A stretch of 64,000 nt of DNA from Nereocystis luetkeana (Eukaryota > Sar > Phaeophyceae > Laminariales > Laminariaceae): positions 7,674,830 to 7,738,829 of the forward strand of contig JARUPZ010000002.1 of the NCBI GenBank assembly GCA_031213475.1, read 5' to 3'. The position numbers and the translations under genes are program-made. Within the stretch, counting starts at the first letter, position 1. Every line of letters begins with the position of its first letter. Positions 54,200 to 64,000 of the stretch are shown one piece after another. The notes beneath the pieces are model-generated. The model did no database searches. It worked only from the letters and a program-made list of their open reading frames with translations, and had not been told where the DNA came from.

Positions 54200-54835
54200 T
54201 CGGCGATGGTCGTGGTGCTGCAATGGCACTTGAGGCAAAGTACCGGCTTGATGGTGAGTTGAGGATGCAAGAGCTGCACGATCAGCTCACCGAACTACGC
54301 TGTTCCACCGGAGCGTGTGCAGTACCAACATGCTGGGTGGACGAACACTGCTTCATCACCGCGGGGCGGGCCGGTTCTCACCCAGCCGTACTTTGCCTCA
54401 AGTGCGGCTTGATGGTGATAACCAGCACGCTCCCTGGTGATGCAACAGTGTTCGTCCACCCAGCCTGCAAGCAGCTGTGCACGCTCCGGTTGGGACAGTG
54501 GATTTTCGCGAGCTGATCGCGTCGCTTGCACCCTCAACCCATCATTAAGCCGGCATTTTGCCTCGAGTGCCATCACAGCACCACGAACGGCTAGATGGTG
54601 AGTCGAGGACGCAAGAGCTGCACGATCAGCTCGCCGAACTCCGCTGTTCCTACCAGAGAGTGTGCAGCATCAGCATGCTGGGTGTTTCAGAAGGACTAGT
54701 TTCTCATGCTCGGTGCACCCAGATTGATGCGATGGTTGTGGTGCTGTGATGGCACTTAAGGATAAGTACCGGCTTGATGGTGAGTCGAAGATGCAGCAGC
54801 TGCACGGGCAGGTTGCCGAATTAACGTACCAGGTA
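54200..54835. repeat. Amplified coiled-coil-like module in both orientations
   Basis: A unit encoding MALEAKYRLDGELRMQELHD and CWVDEHCFIT occurs forward at 54,214-54,360, 54,585-54,690 and 54,745-54,825, and inverted at about 54,375-54,576. All are broken or partial, with no splice context recognised. Confidence 0.65.
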
Positions 54836-57442
54836 CCAAAGCATCGTAGATGTTTTTTTCTCGTTCGGGCATCTGTTTAGTTGTGTTTGATACCTGGTAT
54901 GCTTTTTTACAACAGTACGGAAAGACATCCAAGGAACGAAACAAGGATTGGGTGACCGTCGGCGGTGATATGCGGTGTGAGCTGTTTCCGTGTCAGAGTA
55001 CTTGCTGCATGCGGAAAAGGGGCACGAGCGATAGAGAAAGGGTGTCATTGAAATCGTATCTCTCGAAACCCCTGCAAATTACCACTTGAAAATCAGGAGC
55101 GCTGACCCTGGCACTTGAAGTGTACATGCAGATCGCAGATCCAAGCATTGGAAGAATTCGGCCCGGAAGTTCGATCTCAGGCTGTTTCCTATGCGGTTCG
55201 ATTTCGAGCTTGAGACGTGTGTTTTTCGATCCCAAAAATGAAAGCATCTGCTTATGCAGTCCGAATATACAAAATCTAACCGCATTTTTTCAATTCGAGA
55301 ATCCGATGGCCCAGGTCGTCCGAATTCGACCCAATTTCCGACGGCTAAGGTCATCATATTTTCAAATCGAAAAATGGCATGGTCTTTAAGTTCAAGATGT
55401 TACCCACGACATGTCACAGCAAGCAGTAGCAGAACGATCGATGTGTCCGATCGTGACAAAGCTGCGCGCCCGACGCGCGGTCGGCGGGCGGCGCGTCTCT
55501 CCGTGGCCAGACTACGGTCGGCTGGCGCGGGCTTGGGCCTAGGGACCAAGAAAAGAACACTCGGCGCGCACCTCTCCGAGGATACGTACTCGTAGACTAC
55601 AGCAGCATCAGTTAGTCACATTGTCAAATACAAAATACCAAGACAGGTTGACTATAGCGCGCTCGGCACGTCTCTTCTCCGCCAGACCAAAGGCAGTCAG
55701 CGTTTGCTCGCACGCTTGGGTCCTACGCGCAGTGCAGCGCACCCAACGTGTTTTTTCGCGGCGCCAGACCGTAACAGCAGCAGTTGCTCTCGGTGTTTGC
55801 TCGAATCTCTGCACGCACAACAAAATCAGATTTTTCCGCATAGCAAGCCTGTTTCGATTTGCGAAGTTTACAGCTAAAAATGCGATCGGGCAAAATCCGA
55901 AGCTCAAAATCTGAATCGTATAGGAAACAGCCTCACAGTTGACGACGGATATTAACGAAGCACACATACTGCGTACGTAGCAAGGGCGACAACATGCGAG
56001 GTATATATACGTACGTAGTATATACCTGAAGAGTGCAGTACTGGAGGACTAGAGTATTGCGAAATTGCAGTTGTGCGTTCCACCTGCTACTCGTATATCT
56101 AGTCTAGAGAGTGTCTCGCGGGGAGAGGAGATGGTATGGTATAGCATGCAGGTGGCGCTCTAGTCCGTGGTCACAAGACAGGTTCCGCTAATAGAGTGTT
56201 CTGAGTACAGCACTGTAGCGGTAAGATATTCAGTGGAAAATATAGCGACAAGTACCGTGGTGAGGAGGGTGGATCAGTGCTTGCTGCCTACCAGGTATGT
56301 GACACCGGATTCGAGTTAAGAAAGGGAGGAAGCTTGGAGAAACGGGGCAAAGGGCAGAGATAAGAAAGGCCCCCGTTTTTACGAAGGACACGTTTGAACC
56401 GAATCGATTCATTTTTTATGAATCGAAATGGATTCGATTCGATTTGGCGTAAAATTACGAATTTGGGTCCCCTGTCGGGAAACCACATACCTGGTGTTTT
56501 TGTCGTTTGTTTTATGGGGTCGGAAACACGCAGCATCTCACACAACGCTTGGCTCCCAACCACGGGGGAAAGTAGATGAGAGCGACAGGGCGCATCATCG
56601 CGTGCGCGCCGCCGCCGGCCTATGTCGTACTTGGGCGGTGCAGGCTGGCAAGCTATCACTTTCAGCTTCGCTTGGGTGGGCGGAGGAAGCTCTGAAACGC
56701 CACGCACGGGACAACGACGGCGATGCAGCTATCGATGTCTTGAGCTACAGTACTTTCCGTGTGTTGGGTCGATCGCTTGGTTGCGTGGCGCTTGGTCGAT
56801 CTAGCTGATGGAAAAAACGGGCTTGCGACCGGAATGTTTTTTCGGAGGAGCCACCGCCGGGGCACTCTGTGCTATGGTCTGTAGCTGTGAGTGCGGCTGT
56901 GGCCCCGATCGCCATTCGTTGAGGTTTGAGATTTAACGCCTCTGTGTTGGTCGCCGATAATGCCCAAACAGCGACCGATTGCCTCGGGGGCGTTGGCCCA
57001 GTGGGAACATGCTCTATGGTAGTTGGATGGACTCTTAGCGCCTGTATTAACGAGCAACTTTTTTAAAATTATATTTTGACAGAAAAAAGCGAATTTGAAT
57101 TGATTTAGTTTCGCGAAAAATATGACTTTGGGTCTTATCCAGAAAATACAGGTTTCCGTAGGAAACTGGCGTTTGTGAGGCGGTTTGAGTTCGAGTAATG
57201 GAATAGTTTGAACTAGGTCGACGTACAAGTTCGACGCACGCGTCCAGTCTTCAGTTAGCGTAAGACTGCGTAGGGAACGAGCTACGAGCACGTCGGGACG
57301 GACGAGGGATAAAACTGGCTCTTCAGTCGCAGCTGGTCCGGGTATCGCGGTATCGCAACCTTCGGGTGGTAGAAGGCAGCGAGACTATTTTGATCGATCG
57401 ACTTTCTTCGACAGCAATACTTCGCGCCGCAGCGCCTCTACC

Positions 57443-60400
57443 ATGGGCGACAACGTTGACTGGGCCGGGGGTCTCATCGACGTCGGTGGCGGCGCAGCCG
57501 TCGAGGGCAGAGACGCGGCCGCCCTGTCAGCAGGTGATGCTGTCGTCGCCCTGCCCCCCGAAGCGCTCTTGGCTGGGGGCGTCGGCGGTCCTGGGGTGGT
57601 ACAGGAAAACATCACAGAGAGTGGGCGAGGCCCATCCTGGCCCAGCCCCCCCCCCCCTGGTCTCGCCGCTGTCTTGCAGCACCTGCAGGCCATAGCGACA
57701 CGCCCTCGGGGCCCGCATCTCAAAAGCCCATCAGCAGGCACAGCTGCAGCCCATCCAGGCCTCCAACCCGTGGGGGGCATACTCGCGGGAGGTCAGCCTC
57801 TACTGGGAGGGGGCGCGCTGATCGCAGCTCAACCCCTCCCCCCGCCCCAAGGGCCCAGCGAGAAGGCCGCGCTCAGCGCGGCGGTGGTAAAAGCCCACGG
57901 AAAAGTCACGGCAGACCTGTGGCGGTCCTGGGAAGGAAAAAAAGTTTCACGTGGCGCGTGGTTGCTTTCACGTGCCCGAGGGGATGTCGCACGGCGTCGT
58001 GTGTCGCGTCCTGACGACGGTTGCCGGAGCATCGGACGGCGTGGTGGAGAAGCTGCGCTTTTTGTCGTTTTTTTTCTGGTACAAGACTGCTCTCCGCCCG
58101 CGCCAGCGGGGGAGGTCCCAACGGGTATGCCGGCCGAGATCCACTTCGGCACCTTTATCGCCGAATTCATGGCCGTCCTCGAGTACGGCATGGAGGACGG
58201 CCCGGTGGTGTGCACGCACACAGTCAGGAGCGTGCGGGATGCGCTCAAGCAGGTCGAGGGAGAACTCCGGGCGTATTTGCATTTTCATCACCTGGTCCCC
58301 GTACAGCGCGCAGGTGCGAGACGTGCTCATGCAGGCCATCAACGCCGGCCTGAAAGATGCCCTGTACAAGCTCTCCGTCGACGAAGCAGTCGTACGAGGG
58401 CAGCACCATCTCGTGCCACCTCCGTCAGGCAGCGGCCCTGTCTTCCGGCCTCTCGCCTTCACGAAGCTACGGGCGCTCGTGGAGGAAGGCAGCACGAACA
58501 GTCTGGTCGAGCGCCCTGAAGTGTGGTCCCGCGCGCGCGGGCCCACAAGGGGTGGGGGGTCGGGGAAGCGCAAGACCCCCCAAGGCGCCACCGGACGGAA
58601 GGCGACTGTCGCGAAGGGTGGAATGGGCCCCGGGGGGGTGGGGTGCCCCCCCTCCCACTCGCTGTCCGCTGCCCTGGGTAACCTGCCGACCAACGCGCGT
58701 CGCTACGCGTGGAGCGGCGACGACTACCCCAGGCCCGCCTGTCCTATCGATCATCACCAGGTCTCCCCTTCAGCCCGTGCTGGGGGGGCAGGTCAGGCGC
58801 GAAACACGTTATCCCTCCTCTCCCCCCCGCCCCCCCCCCTCCGCCCCAGCAGCTGCAGGCCTCCGGCCCCGGGGGAAGCGGCGCAACTCGGGGGGGCGGG
58901 GGACGGCCGCCGAATGTCGCGCGGTTCAGCAGGAGTCAAGTCGGCGGTGGGAATGGTGCGGCGTCCTCGGGCGCTGGAGCGGCCAGGGGCGGGGGCGGCA
59001 ACTGACAATACGGGCCCTGGAGCCAGGCAGGGCCGACCACGGGAGAGGGGGAGCCAGGAGGAGCAAGCGAGGCTTTCGCAGACGCCTTGAGGTCCGTGGG
59101 ACTCACCGCGCTCCCACACCCGGATTGGTTTCGCTGGCCTTGTTTCACGGTGAGTGTCCGACACAAACCAGCGTGGTGTGAACACGAATTACGCAGCACA
59201 GTGAGTGATAGCGTGCCACAAATGGACTGGCGATAGGACAAGCAGGACAGACCAGACGGGATCGTACTGCACTGTCAAGCGCGGATAGCCCGGGTAGGTC
59301 GATTCACGTACCGTCCATCCCAGATCGCCTCTCCCCTGCCCTCTCTTCGCGCGAGCACTCGGGTGTGTTTTCGTGGTTGTAGTAGGATGATCACGTGTGC
59401 GCGCACGACAGACAACCACGAGGGCCAGGTTCCCTTTTTCCTTTTAGACATTACAACCGCTCACAGCCTTATGCTGCTCGAGTGCAAGGGCTTGGCCTCC
59501 CCAGGGCTTGGTCCCCCCTCCCACGCGTGTCGGCCGTACCGAACCGCTGGACGGGTCCTTCAACCGTCGCTAGTGTACCAGGGCTAGGTTTCCCAGGGGC
59601 TAGGTTCCCCCGTCATGTCCACCGAACAAGCTTTCACAGCCTGTAGCTGCTTGAGTGCGAGGGCTAGGTTCCCCCTCCCGCGAGCGTCGGCTGCGCCGAC
59701 ATCGCGAGAGGCTTGTTCAGCTTTGGTGTTGTTTACGAGGGCCGCGTTCCCTCTTTTTCTTTTCAGACGGGACCACAGTTCACAACCTGCAGCTGCTTGA
59801 GTGCGAGGGCTAGGTTCCCCAGGGAAAGGTTCCCCCGCCAGCGAGCGTCGGCCGGGCCGACATCGCGAGACGCTGATTCAGCTTTGGTGTGTATGCTTTC
59901 GAGGGTTTGGTTCCTTCTTCCCCTTCCAAGCGGGACAGCAGTTCATAGCCTGTAGCTTGCGAGGGCTAGGTTCCCCAGTGCTAGGTCCCCCCTCCCGCGA
60001 GCGTCGGTTGTGCCGACATGGAGAGAGGCGCATTCAGCTTTGGCGTGTTTTCGAGGGCTGGGTGCCTCCTTTCCCTTTCGGACGGGACAGCAGGTCACAG
60101 CCTTTAGCTGCTTAAGTACGAGGGCTAGGTTTTCCCTCCCGCGAGCGTCGGCTGTGCCGATATCATTTAGCTTTGGTGTGTGTTTTTTATTTTTTATCTG
60201 AGGGCTGGGTTCCCGCTTTCCCCTTCAGACGAGACATCCAGTTCGCAGTCGGCAATTGTGCGAGTGCGAGAGCTCGCCCCCCCAAGGCTCGGTCCCCCCC
60301 TTCCACGCGTGTCGCCAGTACCGAACCGCGGAAGGCTCATTCAACCGCCGCTTGTGCACGAGGGCTAGGTTCCCCAGGGCTACGTTCACTGTCTCTTCAG

Positions 60401-63400
60401 ACATGGGAAGGTTCACAATCAGCTGTTGATCGCGTGCGCGGGTGTTGTTCCCAAGGGACAGGTTTCCCCTACAGCGAGGGTAGTCCGTGACGACCTCGCG
60501 CGAGGCTCAATTCAGAGCAAAACTCCAAGGTAGTGGGGCCGGTCACCCCCAAACGCGCCACGAGCGTACCCCGAACAAATACACAACAGAACGCAAGAAA
60601 GAACGGGAGCAAACAGAGGGACAGATACCCAGCGGGACGGCAGCGGTTCACAACGGTACCGCGGCCGGAGTCAGAGGGCCGTAATCCACTTCTTGCGCGG
60701 TCGACTGTACTGACCCGGCGTAAGGATCGCTTCGAGGGACCGTTGACCGGTGGCAGTTTGCACCGTACTACCCTCATACAAAACGAGGGATGCCAACAAG
60801 CCTGTATGTGCTCGAACACATGCACTTCACAGGATCGAAACAGTAGCCGTCAGAGACGAGGTGAGGCGAAATGCGCCGGTAACGAGTGGCCAAGCACACG
60901 TTCGATCGGGTCGAGTAGCGGACAGGTAGCGGGTCAGCACGCTCGCGGCTTCCTGATGGGGAGTCGCTCAGTCGACCGCAGACCGAGCTCATGGCACGGA
61001 CCTGGCATACAGAAAGAGCCAACCTTGGAGAGGAGAGGAAAACCTAGATGCACGCAGCAAACAAGAGCTGCTGTACAAGCTTGCCGATATTGACACCGAC
61101 CTGACGAGACATTTCCGCGGCGTCGTGGGCGACGTCGCCACAGCGCTGGGAGGGTCTCTGATAGACCCACCGGTAGACGCCACGCAAATACAGCGGTATT
61201 TTGGCGGCACAAAAGGTTTGGGGGCCATTGATCAACAAATCACGATAGTTACTTGAGGGGTCCCGGCGAAGGCAGTACCCCACAGGTGGGGTATGGAGCG
61301 CGCCCTAAAGTATGGTAACAACAGCAGCGCCTCCGGATACTCGCCAATGGTTTGAGAAAATCTTCGTGAAGACTTGAGACGTCAGAAATGTCTCGTGATC
61401 AAGAAAGCCGCCGCGCACGAAATTCGGAACCGACGGGTGTCACCGCTGGCAGCAGTCGTCACACATAAGGTTTTCAAAATGTACGACTTCTCCTTCGAGA
61501 CGCAGAACGGCAAGAAGAAAGGAGGATTTCACGCAGACACCGATTCGGACAGCGCGCCTCAGTGCCTGTGCGCCGAGGCCCTGCCCAAATTCCTCGCGGA
61601 AGTAGTCAGCCGGAGAAAGAAGATACCCGACCAAGCCTTATTCGAGATGAGCAAGGCTGACGTGTCTGATGCCTTTCGAATTAATTCTAAGTATTAGAAT
61701 AGACCCCGATGAGGCACGCATTTTCTGCTATACGGTGGAGGAATTGGTGGTAGTCGATTTCCGTTTGACGTTCATCTGGTCAGATCACCGGGTTCCTGGG
61801 GCGTGAAGTCGGCAGTCGCTGAACACGCTCGACTGTAACACCACGGCGACGCCGGCCCATATACTGAGAGAGGGAAGAGACATGATGGCTCACGATAGAC
61901 CGGTGAGAAGGAGGAAACCCAACGACTGTACCCGCCGATGCAAAAAAATCGAGAGAATCGTGGGGCGGGGGGGTCGGACCCCTTCTTTGTTGCCGTGTAC
62001 GTGGACGACTACTCGCTATTTAAGGTGCAGCTTGCAGACGTAGACTCGTCCGTGTTCATCGCCTCTGCCTCACTAGCCTCCAATCACGCACGTTTGTTCG
62101 GACCGGGCGAGGAAGGCGCCACGCCGATCCTAGCGCAAAAAAAAGAGTGCAGATTGGGACTCCACCATTGATGCCCTGGGCTTCACCATAAGCTTTCACA
62201 CTACTCGTTTGAGAATCTCCTTGACATGCGAAAAAAGCGGAGCGATCGAAAGAGAAAAGGGTTTCGTGCCCGCAGTTTTCTGATTGGTCGATCATTGGCC
62301 TACGCGCAGACGGCACGCTAAAGCGAGGGGCGTCCTCAGTACGGCAGGGAAGCTCTGGAATCTGACATACGTAGTAGGCGCCGGCAGGTATTTCGCGTGG
62401 AGACTGTTGAGGCTCACGGGGTTGCATAATGAGCGAAACCCTGGGAATCCGTACGGCGTGAGACTAGGCAGAGAGTTTCACACCGACCTCCTCTTTTGGA
62501 AGTGGGCGATAAATTGCAAGCTTCTACAAGTAGGGGAGGCATTTCGTGCGTCCTGCTACACCGCGGTAAAACGACCGACCAAACGGTACTACATATCCGA
62601 TGGCAATTTCAAAGCGGTCGGTGGGCACTGCGTCGAGAATAAGGTATACTGGAGACGCGACCTACCACCCAGACTAACGGCAGAACTGAAACGGAAGGAC
62701 CACGACGCGAAACTTGTACCGTCACGATCAACTTGCTAGAACTGCTGGGGATGGTAGTAACAGCGTGGGTGATGCTTGTATTGACGGGGGACAGACCAGT
62801 ATCGGTAGGAGATCCGATCGCGATGCGTGGCGATAGCGTGGTCGCCGTCACGTGGGTAAATAAGCGTGGCGGGACGGAATACAGGAGGGAGTTTTTTACT
62901 TATGATACTCCCAGCCGCCTCGAAATCAAGGGCGGGTGGAGCTACGCTGCCAAGCACATACCCGGCGTGCAAAACACTTCAGCGGATGGCATATCGCGCT
63001 GGCCCCGAGCCGAGCTGGCGGAAAAAATTAGGGAAGTGACTGATAGTAACGACTGGGTGGAGCAGGATAACGGCAGCCAAGGGTCCAATATTTTTGATGT
63101 CGTGCTCGCACTCAGGAACATTTTAAACCGGAATGACGATCGGTTGTGGGACATCATGGTCAACGGACGGGACTCGGTTGATTTTGCGTGCACGGTGCCC
63201 TGTGGGGACCACACTGCACCACCCTCTCGTCCCCCCCGTTCACTCCTTTTTAACCGGTGGCGTCCACAGGGACAGGGCAAAAAAATATGGAGGATAAGAA
63301 GGAGGTGGCGCGTCTGGTGGAGACGCTGGCGCTGGAGTCGATCGGAGAAAGTACCCGGAAAAATTACCCAAGTGAGTGGAAGGTCTGGGTTGCGGAAAGG

Positions 63401-64000
63401 GAAGCGTAGGGCACGGGGCCCTGGCTGTAACATGATCCTGACAATCCACACCCAGGGCTTTAGGAATTGATGGAGTTCATGGCAAGTCGGTGCTAAGTGC
63501 ACAACAACCAACAGTCCACTGTGAGGGGGCATCTTGCTGCCATCAAGTTCTTCCACAGGAGGTTTGCAGGGTGGGAACTGCTTGCACTGCATGATTGTTG
63601 CCGTGGGAAAGGGGATTGGCCGCGCGCACGCTGCCTCGCAGAAATCCGCACAGGTTAGGTTGCCACTGACCTGGGCCATTTTAGCCCACGGTAGGCAAGT
63701 AGTCACAAGCATGGTCGACGGATGGAATGTCATGTGGTTGGGTCTTGGGTTGTCGTACTTTCTGCCATGTCGTGTGTCGGTGTGGGCTTACGCGAATGCA
63801 AGAAGTGCACTCCGAGTTTTGTCCGACGCGAAACTGTCTTACCTTGTTTCAAGGGGAAGTACAGGTCGCGATCGAGAATAGATCTGCAAATCCAGCGCGC
63901 AGGCAGATGGAAGTTGCGAGCGTTCATGACGTGTGTGCGGGCGGCGGGGGAAGGAGCAGAATCCGTTTCCGTCGCACTCGCGCTATCGGGGTAGATTGGA
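57443..64000 (+). mobile_element. Broken DIRS-like tyrosine-recombinase retroelement, runs off the window
   Basis: A fossil element on the plus strand. Parts in order: a Gag-like, Pro/Ala-rich region (about 57.4-59.1 kb); a spacer with a tandem repeat (59.4-60.5 kb); a reverse transcriptase region (about 61.4-62.2 kb) with an RT-type YVDD box; an RNase H region (about 62.3-63.0 kb) ending in the HIPGVQNTSADGISRWP signature usual for DIRS elements; and the start of a tyrosine recombinase (about 63.3 kb onward, ESTRKNYPSEWKVWV). RT followed by RNase H and a tyrosine recombinase, with no protease or DDE integrase, points to DIRS or Ngaro rather than LTR families. It is broken in every part, with at least half a dozen breaks, so it looks old. 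Its terminal repeats were not identified, and the 3' part lies outside the window. Confidence 0.78.
59440..60480 (+). repeat. Tandem repeat of about 150-160 bp inside the DIRS-like element
   Basis: About six or seven diverged units. Each carries GCGAGGGCTAGGTTCCCC and a small perfect or near-perfect palindrome of the type GTCGGCTGCGCCGAC (clear at about 59,685, 59,845, 60,003 and 60,147). The best-kept units are spaced about 145-160 bp. It lies between the Gag-like and RT parts and does not look coding. Confidence 0.7.

Larger units (their letters stand above)
52622..57442. other. Region upstream of the methyltransferase exons
   Basis: Should contain the missing 5' methyltransferase exons if the gene is intact, but I could not place them. 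Holds the two bidirectional minisatellites. Near 56,650-56,750 (+) an open segment reads SLGWAEEALKRHARDNDGDA, only faintly UBA-like. The last 200 bases may be the leader of the DIRS-like element. Confidence 0.45.

Overview
This is a eukaryotic nuclear window: split genes with GT-AG introns of up to about 14 kb, and non-coding DNA packed with transposon remains, microsatellites and minisatellites. The proteins (a poly(A)-specific ribonuclease, a thioredoxin-fold secretory protein, a zinc-finger HIT protein, a class I methyltransferase), the DIRS-like tyrosine-recombinase retroelement and the repeat load suggest a protist or alga. A stramenopile of brown-alga type is my best guess, but nothing in the sequence proves it. 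No rRNA, functional tRNA, CRISPR or prokaryotic operon structure was seen.

Layout. 1-4.9 kb: non-coding, with a copy (R1.1a) of a 1.1-kb dispersed repeat. 4,879-28,408 (+): a PARN-like deadenylase in about eight exons. The intron between exons 2 and 3 (about 14.3 kb) holds two more R1.1 copies, a broken LINE (11.8-15.0 kb, minus strand) and several MITE copies. 28.4-33.5 kb: intergenic, with 0.3-kb and 45-bp tandem repeats and MITEs. 33,467-42,242 (-): a nine-exon thioredoxin/PDI-like gene with a signal or membrane segment, a CIHC active site and a Cys-rich C-terminal region. 42,873-49,275 (+): a two-exon ZNHIT3-like gene, divergent from the thioredoxin gene across about 630 bp; its 5.8-kb intron holds foldback elements and a GACCC minisatellite. 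51,048-52,621 (-): the last three exons of a SAM-dependent methyltransferase whose 5' exons I could not find. 53.2-54.9 kb: two short coding-like modules amplified in both orientations. 57.4 kb to the window end: a broken DIRS-like retroelement on the plus strand that runs off the edge.

The four host genes share no obvious pathway: mRNA deadenylation, secretory-pathway thiol chemistry, box C/D snoRNP assembly, and an unassigned methylation. The most interesting part is the repeat biology: a 9-base word (TACCAGGTA) scattered dozens of times through the non-coding DNA; a MITE nested in another copy of itself, which reveals a TA target duplication; a 1.1-kb repeat with a hairpin end kept by a compensated loop change; and a LINE and a short repeat that share the same 3' end leading into a poly(C) tract.
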